From NCBI GenBank assembly GCA_947441325.1, contig CANETR010000028.1:1-10430 (forward strand): DNA of 10,430 nucleotides, written 5' to 3'. Within the stretch, counting starts at the first letter, position 1, and every line of letters starts with the position of its first letter. Source of the DNA: Saprospiraceae bacterium. GTDB taxonomy: Bacteria > Bacteroidota > Bacteroidia > Chitinophagales > Saprospiraceae. The translations under genes were made by a program, and so were the position numbers. The notes under the pieces were generated by a model that ran no database searches, was not told where the DNA came from, and was given only the letters and a program-made list of their open reading frames with translations. Of this stretch, positions 1 through 6,768 are shown one piece after another.

Positions 1-282
<282 letters not shown>

Positions 283-324
283 TTATTTCAGAAAACTAAA
301 CTCCTTGTTTTTATTGCAAAAATT

Positions 325-1293
325 TCAATTTGTATTCATAATCACCATCATATAGAGTGGCATTCCCAGAGAAATATTGAATGGAAATGTAACAGCCAGG
401 GCCATTGGCACATAAAGTCCGGGATTGGCTCTCGGTGCGGCTAGTTTCATAGCAGCAGGCACGGCAATATATGAGGCACTAGCAGCTAAAATAGAAAAGA
501 TAAAACGGTTGGAGGGATCGGAAGTGACAAGACTGCTGATAAGTGCTGCAGCAATACCGTTTATAAGTGGAATGACAATGGCAAAAATAATCGTAAACCA
601 GCCATAGCGTTTGAAAACTCCCAGGCCTTTGCCGCTCACTATGCCCATATCCAATAAGAAAATTGCCAAAAATCCTTTAAAAAGGTCAGTTGTGAATGGT
701 TTTATTCCCTGAGCCTGTTCCTCATTTGCAAGAAATCCTATCACTAAGCTGCCTAAAATTAACAAAACGCTGCCGTTGCTGAGCGAATGCCCGATTAGCT
801 TTCCAATTTTTAATTTTTCGTTATTTTCATTTTGGTCATTCAACCTTAACAAGAGTACACCTATCACAATTGCCGGAGCCTCCATCAAAGCCATTACAGC
901 AACCATATAGCCGCTAAACTGCATTCCCTGCGCTTCCAAAAAAGTACTCGCCGTTACAAATGTTACTGCACTAACAGAACCATAAGCAGCAGCAATTGCA
1001 CCCGCATTTTGAACGCCCAGTTTTCTCTTTAGTAAATAAAAGCTGTAAATGGGAACAATGATTGAAAATGTAACGCCCAATAATACCGACCATAGAATTT
1101 CAAGGCTGAATGTACTATGTGAAAGTTCCTGACCACCTTTGAAGCCGATTGAAAACAAGAGATAAAGAGAGATGAATTTTGATGAATTTTCAGGAATATT
1201 CAAATCGCTTTTTACTTGTACGGCAAAAATGCCTAAAGCGAAGAAAAGTAAGGCAGGGCTGCTTAAGTTACTGAGCAATAAATCCAGATTCAT
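325..1293 (-). CDS. sbtA: SbtA-family sodium-dependent bicarbonate transporter
   Basis: The product has 322 residues and is almost entirely hydrophobic, with roughly ten membrane segments in two similar halves, as expected for the Sbt_1 family (formerly DUF897). SbtA is an inner-membrane, high-affinity Na+/HCO3- symporter known from cyanobacteria. Recognisable family segments are the first-half substrate region around AYGSVSAVTFVTAST (103-117), MEAPAIVIG (137-145), and the second-half ASASYIAVPAAMKLA (271-285) followed by RANPGLYVPMALAVTFPFN (288-306). The cytoplasmic linker between the halves (about 151-166, rich in N, E and K) is short, and the protein is shorter than the roughly 370 residues I recall for cyanobacterial SbtA. 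No sbtB (PII-like partner) is adjacent. It is divergent from a LysR-type regulator with a 96-bp shared promoter region. Family membership is firm; bicarbonate as the substrate follows from family and neighbours. Confidence 0.87.
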   Translation of the reverse strand: MNLDLLLSNLSSPALLFFALGIFAVQVKSDLNIPENSSKFISLYLLFSIGFKGGQELSHSTFSLEILWSVLLGVTFSIIVPIYSFYLLKRKLGVQNAGAIAAAYGSVSAVTFVTASTFLEAQGMQFSGYMVAVMALMEAPAIVIGVLLLRLNDQNENNEKLKIGKLIGHSLSNGSVLLILGSLVIGFLANEEQAQGIKPFTTDLFKGFLAIFLLDMGIVSGKGLGVFKRYGWFTIIFAIVIPLINGIAAALISSLVTSDPSNRFIFSILAASASYIAVPAAMKLAAPRANPGLYVPMALAVTFPFNISLGMPLYMMVIMNTN

Positions 1294-1312
1294 AAAAATT
1301 ATTTATACTTTA

Positions 1313-1327
1313 TTGAAATAATTGCAA
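1313..1327. promoter_or_regulatory. Candidate LysR-type operator in the sbtA/lysR divergent region
   Basis: The 15-mer TTGAAATAATTGCAA is an interrupted dyad (6 of 7 pairs match around the centre at 1320). It contains the T-N11-A pattern typical of LysR-family binding sites (T1314 to A1326). It covers the predicted sbtA transcription start and the edge of its -7 box, so a bound regulator would affect sbtA. The region is very AT-rich, so a chance match is possible; assignment to the adjacent regulator is inference. Confidence 0.35.
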
Positions 1328-1332
1328 AAATA
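1325..1332 (-). promoter_or_regulatory. -7 box of the sbtA promoter
   Basis: On the minus strand this reads TATTTTTG, matching TAnnTTTG, followed by CAAT. The implied start near 1319 would give a leader of about 26 nt before the sbtA ATG at 1293. No TTG lies at the -33 spacing, which could mean that the promoter depends on an activator. The box overlaps the dyad at 1313-1327. Confidence 0.5.
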
Positions 1333-1343
1333 TGAATGTTAAT

Positions 1344-1361
1344 TATAAACTTATATTTATA
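1344..1361. promoter_or_regulatory. Second inverted repeat in the sbtA/lysR divergent region
   Basis: Arms TATAAA and TTTATA are perfect inverted repeats separated by six bases. This dyad lies 17 bp from the 1313-1327 dyad, about 50 bp upstream of the sbtA start and 28 bp before the lysR ATG. It could be a second regulator site, in the usual LysR arrangement of recognition plus activation sites, or simply AT-rich noise. A one-mismatch -7 box for the plus strand (TATATTGG, 1358-1365) overlaps its right arm and is the only lysR promoter candidate I see. Confidence 0.25.
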
Positions 1362-1389
1362 TTGGTGCTTTATTTTATAAAATATAATT

Positions 1390-2295
1390 ATGAATTACAC
1401 GCTTCACCAATTAAGGGTCTTTCAAAAAGTAGTTGATTGCCGCAGTATTACCAAAGCAGCAGAGGCATTAAATATGACTCAGCCAGCCGTTTCTATACAA
1501 TTGAAAAATTTGCAGGAACAATTTGATATGCCAATAACCGAATTGCTTGGCAGACAATTGCAAATTACCGATTTTGGTTTGGAACTTTATCAGATCGCCT
1601 CTAAAATTTTGGAGGAGGTAGATTTTATTGATTATCGTACCAAACAATATAAAGGCCTTCTTGCAGGTAAGTTGAAAATAGCTTCTGTTTCGACTGGAAA
1701 ATATGTTTTGCCCTACTATCTGAAAGGCTTTATAGATGAAAATGAGGGGGTAGACATAGATATTGATGTAACAAACAGAAGAGAAGTTGTATTAAGCCTT
1801 GAGAAAAATGAAGTTGATTTTGCATTGATAAATGTGCTACCTGAGCACATTGAACTCAAGGAAGAGCAGCTTATGCCTAACAGACTATATTTGGTTGGTG
1901 CCGGAAAGGGTGATTTTACCAGTGATATTAGTGCTTTGCCACTTATTCACAGGGAAGAGGGATCTGGAACCAGGCTAATTATGCAACGTTTTTTCGATTT
2001 GAACAAATACAATCCGAAATACCGTTTTCAATTAAGGTCGAACGAAGCTGTAAAGCAGGCGGTCATTGCAGGTTTAGGATATTCTCTTTTGCCCTTGGTC
2101 AGTATTAAAAATGAACTCGAGAACGGACAAATCAAAATCATTCAAAAAGAAGGGTTCCCAATTGACAATCAATGGCGCTTGGTTTATCTTAAAAATAAAA
2201 GGCTTTCGCCAGTTGCAAAAGCCTTTTTGGAATATATTCAGACCAATAAAGAAGGAATCTTACAAAAGATATTCTCCTGGATGGACAAATATTAA
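1390..2295 (+). CDS. LysR-type transcriptional regulator, candidate controller of the carbon-uptake genes
   Basis: The product has 301 residues, the normal length of the family. The N-terminal winged helix-turn-helix covers about 1-60, with the recognisable segment SITKAAEALNMTQPAVSIQL (19-38) and the GRQLQITDFG turn (54-63). The rest is the two-lobed effector-binding domain, with landmarks GKLKIASVSTGKYVLP (93-108), HREEGSGTR (187-195) and NEAVKQAVIAGLGYSLLP (218-235). The overall style is that of the CbbR/CmpR/CysB-like regulators, which in autotrophs control carbon-fixation and bicarbonate-uptake genes. Assigning such a role here is inference from its divergent position next to sbtA and from its convergence on dabAB. 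The start ATG at 1390 gives a standard N-terminus (MNYTLHQLRVFQKV); no Shine-Dalgarno sequence is visible. Its stop is 10 bp from the dabB stop. Confidence 0.9.
   Translation: MNYTLHQLRVFQKVVDCRSITKAAEALNMTQPAVSIQLKNLQEQFDMPITELLGRQLQITDFGLELYQIASKILEEVDFIDYRTKQYKGLLAGKLKIASVSTGKYVLPYYLKGFIDENEGVDIDIDVTNRREVVLSLEKNEVDFALINVLPEHIELKEEQLMPNRLYLVGAGKGDFTSDISALPLIHREEGSGTRLIMQRFFDLNKYNPKYRFQLRSNEAVKQAVIAGLGYSLLPLVSIKNELENGQIKIIQKEGFPIDNQWRLVYLKNKRLSPVAKAFLEYIQTNKEGILQKIFSWMDKY
2189..2227 (-). terminator. Intrinsic terminator of the dab transcript, inside the 3' end of lysR
   Basis: On the minus strand, 78 nt past the dabB stop, AAAAGGCTTTTGC pairs with GCGAAAGCCTTTT (one U-G wobble) around the 5-nt loop AACTG, giving a 13-bp stem that runs straight into the T-rich run TTTTATTTTT. 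On the plus strand the same place has a C-A mismatch instead of the wobble, so the signal is better for minus-strand RNA. It lies within the lysR coding sequence. Confidence 0.65.
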
Positions 2296-2305
2296 ATTTT
2301 AAGAG

Positions 2306-4183
2306 CTAGGAATTTTTAAAAGGCACTGCATGATAGGTTTTGATATGCGGGCCTAAAAACAATCTTGCATACATTCTGATGCTTGCTATGCCTCCCATGA
2401 TAAAACTCAATGACATGAGGAAGGCGAGTAAAAAGTCGGCATCGTGAATGTGACTTAAAATTAAATCCTCTCCAATAAAGGATGCAGTTATTGGAAAGCC
2501 CATCAAGCCTAAACAGGATAATAAAAATAGTACTGAAAGATTTTTGTACTCGAAGGAGTGTCCATAATATTGATTCAGACTAAAATTATCGGGTTCTTTT
2601 TTTGCAAGCAGATAAAGTACAATATAGCCCAAAATGGAGGCCGGTAAGATTCCACTCATGAAAATCAATGTGTGGCTCAAATCAAAATTTTCATTAAAAT
2701 TGACTGCCAAAACAATCCAGAAATGATTCAGTAGCACCAATGTCCATGCAAGTTTTGGAGATTTGCGCTCCCCAAATGCTCTGAGAATCATTAATAAAGC
2801 TAAAAAAGCAAAAAATTCTGACAGGTATGGAGCAATAAAATAAGGGATATAATTTTTATTAAAAAGCAGAAAAAGACCAATCAGGTAAGTTGGTACAAAT
2901 AAAATAAAAAGATTTACAAGGTTGGCAATTGCTATTCTCTGTCCCAATTTTTTTAAAGGGGAGAAAATAAGCTTATTCAGGAATTTATCAATATTCCACT
3001 CTTTTAGAGAGAGTATATAAACACTATTCTCAATTCTTCTTGGTAAAGAATCTTCCAGTGTATGAGGCCTTGGACTGTAATTGTAAAGTTGCTCTCGTAT
3101 GCGATAACTGGCAATAGAAGGGGATATCAAAAGTTGATAAGTTCTGAGAAAGGCATTTCCTGCAAAATGAATCAATGCCAAAGTTTCCAGGCCCAAGGCA
3201 ACTTCAATAAACATAAGTCCTATTTGCGCAATTGAAGCATAGGCTATCTGTGGTTTTACAGAGGATTGAACCCTGCTGATGAGGGTAGCAATAATTGCGG
3301 TTAATAGTCCCAACAATCCAATGCAGACTCTTACAAAAATCTGTTCATGCCACAAAGGGTAAGTTCTTAGCAGCAAAAAAACACCAAAATGAACGGAAAG
3401 GGACCCATAGAAGATTGCACTGGATGGGGTAGGACCTTCCATGGCCCTCGGTAGCCAGGAGGAAAAAGGCAATTGTGCCGATTTTGCTGCTGCTGCCAAC
3501 AAAAGCATAAAGGCGATAAACATACCTATAGCGCTGTGTCCACTTATGTGTTCATGTACCAGGTCTGAATTCTCCAGCTTTAGAAATGTTATATTTTCAT
3601 GCCACAGATGGTGGCTTGCCCACATCGCAAGGAGGATGCCCACATCCCCAATTCTGTAAATTGAAAAAACTTTAATGGCATTTCTGACAGGAAGGTAGCG
3701 CTCACGGTAAAATGCAATAAGCAAAAAAGAGGAGAGTCCCAAAATTTCCCAACCAATGAAAAGCGTTTCGAAATTACCAGAAAAAATGGTCCAGTTATAG
3801 CCAAGATATAGTAGAAGTATACTGTTGAAAAAAGACTTATATCCATTTTCCCGATGTAAGTAGTAACGTGAATATATCGTGATTAGAAAGGTTAAAACTG
3901 ATCCGACTAATAGATAAACTGAAGTAATTTCATCAAAGAAAAAGTCTATCAAAAAGACATAATCACTCGATTCGTACAATGCAAATTCTCTTAGGTTTAA
4001 AACTGGAGCGCCTTGTATTATCCAATAAACCAAAAAGGGCAAAAACAAAAAAAGCTGCAGTCCTGCTGTTGTATAAGCAATAGCCGAGAGTAATTTCTCG
4101 CGGCCAGGTCTAATCACAAGACTGATAAAAAAACCTATAAGCGGTATCAGAATGAATATCTGAATGAATGGTGTAAGATCCAT
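2306..4183 (-). CDS. dabB: DabB-type proton-conducting membrane subunit of the inorganic carbon transporter
   Basis: This 625-residue polytopic membrane protein belongs to the NuoL/MrpA-like Proton_antipo_M family. Proton-channel landmarks are present: FIGWEILGLSS with the TM5 glutamate E146, AAAAKSAQLPFSSWLPRAME with K234, H265 in SLSVHFGVFLLL, K310 before IAYASIAQIG, and R347 in NAFLRTYQLL, the place of the NuoL TM12 lysine. The proton route supplies energy to DabA. It starts 3 bp after the dabA stop, so the two are translationally linked, and its start lies in a typical MDLTPFIQIF leader without a Shine-Dalgarno sequence. An isolated respiratory NuoL is unlikely because no other complex I subunit is present. 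The C-terminal half is unusual: about 226 residues separate R347 from the SFIGEDLIL motif (568-576), including a polar amphipathic stretch at about 360-418 and several extra membrane spans. Confidence 0.88.
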   Translation of the reverse strand: MDLTPFIQIFILIPLIGFFISLVIRPGREKLLSAIAYTTAGLQLFLFLPFLVYWIIQGAPVLNLREFALYESSDYVFLIDFFFDEITSVYLLVGSVLTFLITIYSRYYLHRENGYKSFFNSILLLYLGYNWTIFSGNFETLFIGWEILGLSSFLLIAFYRERYLPVRNAIKVFSIYRIGDVGILLAMWASHHLWHENITFLKLENSDLVHEHISGHSAIGMFIAFMLLLAAAAKSAQLPFSSWLPRAMEGPTPSSAIFYGSLSVHFGVFLLLRTYPLWHEQIFVRVCIGLLGLLTAIIATLISRVQSSVKPQIAYASIAQIGLMFIEVALGLETLALIHFAGNAFLRTYQLLISPSIASYRIREQLYNYSPRPHTLEDSLPRRIENSVYILSLKEWNIDKFLNKLIFSPLKKLGQRIAIANLVNLFILFVPTYLIGLFLLFNKNYIPYFIAPYLSEFFAFLALLMILRAFGERKSPKLAWTLVLLNHFWIVLAVNFNENFDLSHTLIFMSGILPASILGYIVLYLLAKKEPDNFSLNQYYGHSFEYKNLSVLFLLSCLGLMGFPITASFIGEDLILSHIHDADFLLAFLMSLSFIMGGIASIRMYARLFLGPHIKTYHAVPFKNS

Positions 4184-4186
4184 TTT

Positions 4187-6685
4187 TTAATCGTTTATGA
4201 TGTAAACCGGAAAATTGCTTTCAGTTGATTCTATCTGAGTATTAAAATCAGATTTTGATTCCAGTTGTTTGCTGATGGGAATATACTCAACAAAGTCCCC
4301 ATCCTTGAAATAATAGAAAATATGAGATTCGGGACAGACTACTACAAGATGCTCCCATTCGTTGATAAACCACTCATAGGTCGCTTCATTGCTTTTAATT
4401 ACCTTGAGAACAACATCTGGATATTGTTCAACAATCATCATTAGTCTTACAGGGTCGTGTACCTCAACCATTTGATAGGGTAGGCCTGTACGCAGGTCAC
4501 CTTCCATTCCGTTGGCAACGCCTATCAGTCCCATAACATTGTGCGGTAATTTAGTGCCTGCACCTAGCCGATATGGATCGACTCTGGAGAAATAATATTC
4601 CAAATTGATTCCTCCTACAACAGGTGTGGCAGCTCTGAGAATGTTGAGCAAATATTTTCCATCAGGGTCAATTCTGTAATCATATGAATTCATAAAAGCC
4701 CTGCGGTCAAGAAAAAGATGGTCGGTCAGTTCCCTGCGGCCTACAATGCAAAGTGCATTGGTAGCATGATTTAGTTCAGGTCTTGGCTCAAATAATGAAA
4801 CCGCACGTAATTTAACCTTGTTGTGAACTTTTTCAGGCTTAGCATGCGAATCAATAAGCATAAATCTTCTCGATCTTTCTTTTGCGTTCAATGCCAAGGC
4901 TTTTTTGAAAATTTCCTGATTTTTTTTGTGCATTTCAATAATCGCATCATTCAACTCGGGTTCATCATAAAATTCTATTTCATCGCGGGTTGTCTCATGA
5001 AGGCCACCAATGAATCGGGTATTCTCTGTAATAATTATGCCTCTTTCTGCCAATTGAGCTCTTACTTTTGGATGATTTCCAATCATGGCTATTGTTCTGG
5101 CATTGACCGATCCCGGACGGCCACTGCAGGCGCCGCAATCATATCCGGCATAGTGTGTATTATTCACAGAGCTTGCACCGTGACCGATTGTATAGATAAT
5201 TGGAGCAAAGTTTTCAATCAGCCCAATGCTTCTAAGTAAGGACTCCAATCGATCTGTCATTTCGTCAATAGTGTACCCGAGCTGATAACCCCTCAGTGTT
5301 TCACCTTGGTGTTCAATAATCAACCTTGAGTCTTTGCACATATGCTTGAAAGAGCTAACAAGCATGGCGTTTTGCTTAGGTCTGAAAATGTTCAGGGACA
5401 ATTGTATTATTGACCAAAAACCCAGGGTTAGTGATACCAACCAACCCCCAAGCAAGGAGTGGCTTTGCTGATTGAAATGGGCATCTTTTTTCCTTATATC
5501 CGTATTGGCCTCTTCTTTTATAATATGTTTTGGTGAGACAGGAGCCGGGCAGATTTTGGTACTGAATTTACTATGTTCGGGCTGAAAAAAACTGTCAATA
5601 TTAAAAAAACCGGGGGTGCCGAAGGTTTTACATTCTGTATCTAGTTTTTCTATATAACGTCTGAACGAACATTCGCGGTCGTCAATGCAAAGCATGGCCT
5701 GAAAACTGCGGCCATTGTGAGTAGTAGTCAGCGTATCGGCCTGTTTTATACCTTTCAGCACCTGGTCGTAGTAGCTCCATTCAAAGGCTTCCTGCCAAAG
5801 GCTGTAACATTCAAAGAGTTCAGAATAGGGCGTTTTTTCGAATAAGTCGCCCGAGATATTTCCGGCAGCAGCGCAAATTTTTAGTGTTAGGCCGTCAAAT
5901 TTTGAGTACAAATAGTCGAATTCCAGCAACAACTCGAATTTTATGAAATCTTCTAAACTAATTTTTCTTGTTTCGAGCAGGCTCTCTTTCTGATTTTCAA
6001 GTACCGCAACCATGCCGCTCCAGCCGGGATGTGCAAATTGTTGATCGAAAAGATATCTTTCGTAAAGTCTTTCATCGCCTACGATTTCAAAAAGCAGACT
6101 TTCAATGGAACAGCTATTTTCTCTTATCATTTTTTTTGCAATAACTGTGCTAAAAAAAGAGCCATAGGATTTTGTTTCCATTTCCCTCAAAGCCTCCCAA
6201 AAGCCAAGTTCTGCCGATGGCATATTCCAAATAGATACCCCCTGATCGAGAAATGCACCTATTACTTTGAAAAGAATGCTGTGAACTTCTTTGTCTGGTT
6301 TTACCTTGAAATGGCTTTTCCATAAAGACCTCAGCGTTCCTATTCTGGGATTTATACTTTCATCATAATCACCATTCAATAGTTTTTCTTTCCAAAGTTT
6401 TGCTTCTCCCACTTTTTTCTGCGCTATAATTTTATCCAAAACAGCCTCTGATATCTTATTTTCATGATAAAGTTGACGGTATTCTGAAAGATTCAGATAA
6501 GTTTTAAAACCGAAAATGTTGGCAGACGCTGATAATCCTTCATGGAATTTCAGATGTTGGAAAGCATGTAGTATGTTATGGTGGATAAAATCTTTGAGTG
6601 GTGCCTGGCAGGGAAGATAATGTCCAAGTTTATGGATAGTATCCTGAAGATGGAATCTTTCAATTATTGTACTTTCGTTTGTCAT
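4187..6685 (-). CDS. dabA: DabA (DUF2309/UPF0753), carbonic-anhydrase-like subunit of the inorganic carbon transporter
   Basis: The 832-residue product is a full-length DUF2309 protein. DabA forms a complex with the membrane protein DabB and is proposed to hydrate CO2 to bicarbonate in one direction, driven by the ion gradient, raising cytoplasmic HCO3-. The beta-carbonic-anhydrase-like zinc site is intact: C333 and D335 with R337 in LCIDDRECSFRRY, H502 in TIGHGASSVNN, and C517 in AGYDCGACSGRPGS. The C-x-D pair and the 15-residue H-to-C spacing match the published Halothiobacillus DabA site (C351, D353, H524, C539). Other family-typical stretches are HHNILHAFQHL (35-45), NHATNALCIVGRREL (639-653), and GVANGMEGDLRTGLPYQMV near 722-740. 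The start at 6685 is preceded by a -7 box with a leader of about 22 nt. It follows sulP by 83 bp and is coupled to dabB. Confidence 0.95.
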   Translation of the reverse strand: MTNESTIIERFHLQDTIHKLGHYLPCQAPLKDFIHHNILHAFQHLKFHEGLSASANIFGFKTYLNLSEYRQLYHENKISEAVLDKIIAQKKVGEAKLWKEKLLNGDYDESINPRIGTLRSLWKSHFKVKPDKEVHSILFKVIGAFLDQGVSIWNMPSAELGFWEALREMETKSYGSFFSTVIAKKMIRENSCSIESLLFEIVGDERLYERYLFDQQFAHPGWSGMVAVLENQKESLLETRKISLEDFIKFELLLEFDYLYSKFDGLTLKICAAAGNISGDLFEKTPYSELFECYSLWQEAFEWSYYDQVLKGIKQADTLTTTHNGRSFQAMLCIDDRECSFRRYIEKLDTECKTFGTPGFFNIDSFFQPEHSKFSTKICPAPVSPKHIIKEEANTDIRKKDAHFNQQSHSLLGGWLVSLTLGFWSIIQLSLNIFRPKQNAMLVSSFKHMCKDSRLIIEHQGETLRGYQLGYTIDEMTDRLESLLRSIGLIENFAPIIYTIGHGASSVNNTHYAGYDCGACSGRPGSVNARTIAMIGNHPKVRAQLAERGIIITENTRFIGGLHETTRDEIEFYDEPELNDAIIEMHKKNQEIFKKALALNAKERSRRFMLIDSHAKPEKVHNKVKLRAVSLFEPRPELNHATNALCIVGRRELTDHLFLDRRAFMNSYDYRIDPDGKYLLNILRAATPVVGGINLEYYFSRVDPYRLGAGTKLPHNVMGLIGVANGMEGDLRTGLPYQMVEVHDPVRLMMIVEQYPDVVLKVIKSNEATYEWFINEWEHLVVVCPESHIFYYFKDGDFVEYIPISKQLESKSDFNTQIESTESNFPVYIIND

Positions 6686-6712
6686 AAATTAATATTAGAA
6701 AATAGAATTGCA

Positions 6713-6720
6713 CAAATCTA
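6713..6720 (-). promoter_or_regulatory. -7 box directly upstream of dabA
   Basis: On the minus strand the sequence is TAGATTTG, a perfect TAnnTTTG, followed by TGCAAT. The implied start near 6707 gives a leader of about 22 nt. No TTG is found at the -33 spacing. The box forms the right half of an imperfect 18-bp dyad (6703-6720: TAGAATTGC then ACAAATCTA, 7 of 9 pairs). No terminator is visible between sulP and this box, so dabAB may be expressed both by read-through from sulP and from this promoter. Confidence 0.5.
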
Positions 6721-6768
6721 AGCCAATTTTAAACTAGCTTTTGTGATATAAGCCTCACATGAGAAAAA

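Noticed and set aside
1171..1191. Tandem GATGAATTTT repeat
   Set aside because: It is two copies only, inside sbtA coding sequence for NSSKF, and explained by codon use; no sign of a repeat element.
2306..4183. Calling this gene nuoL/ndhF of respiratory complex I
   Set aside because: No other complex I subunit is nearby, the gene is coupled to dabA by 3 bp, and TM12 has arginine in an RTYQLL context of the kind I associate with DabB.
4823..5239. Plus-strand reading frame of 138 codons opposite dabA
   Set aside because: Fully antisense to the conserved DUF2309 coding sequence including its zinc-site region; no independent coding evidence.
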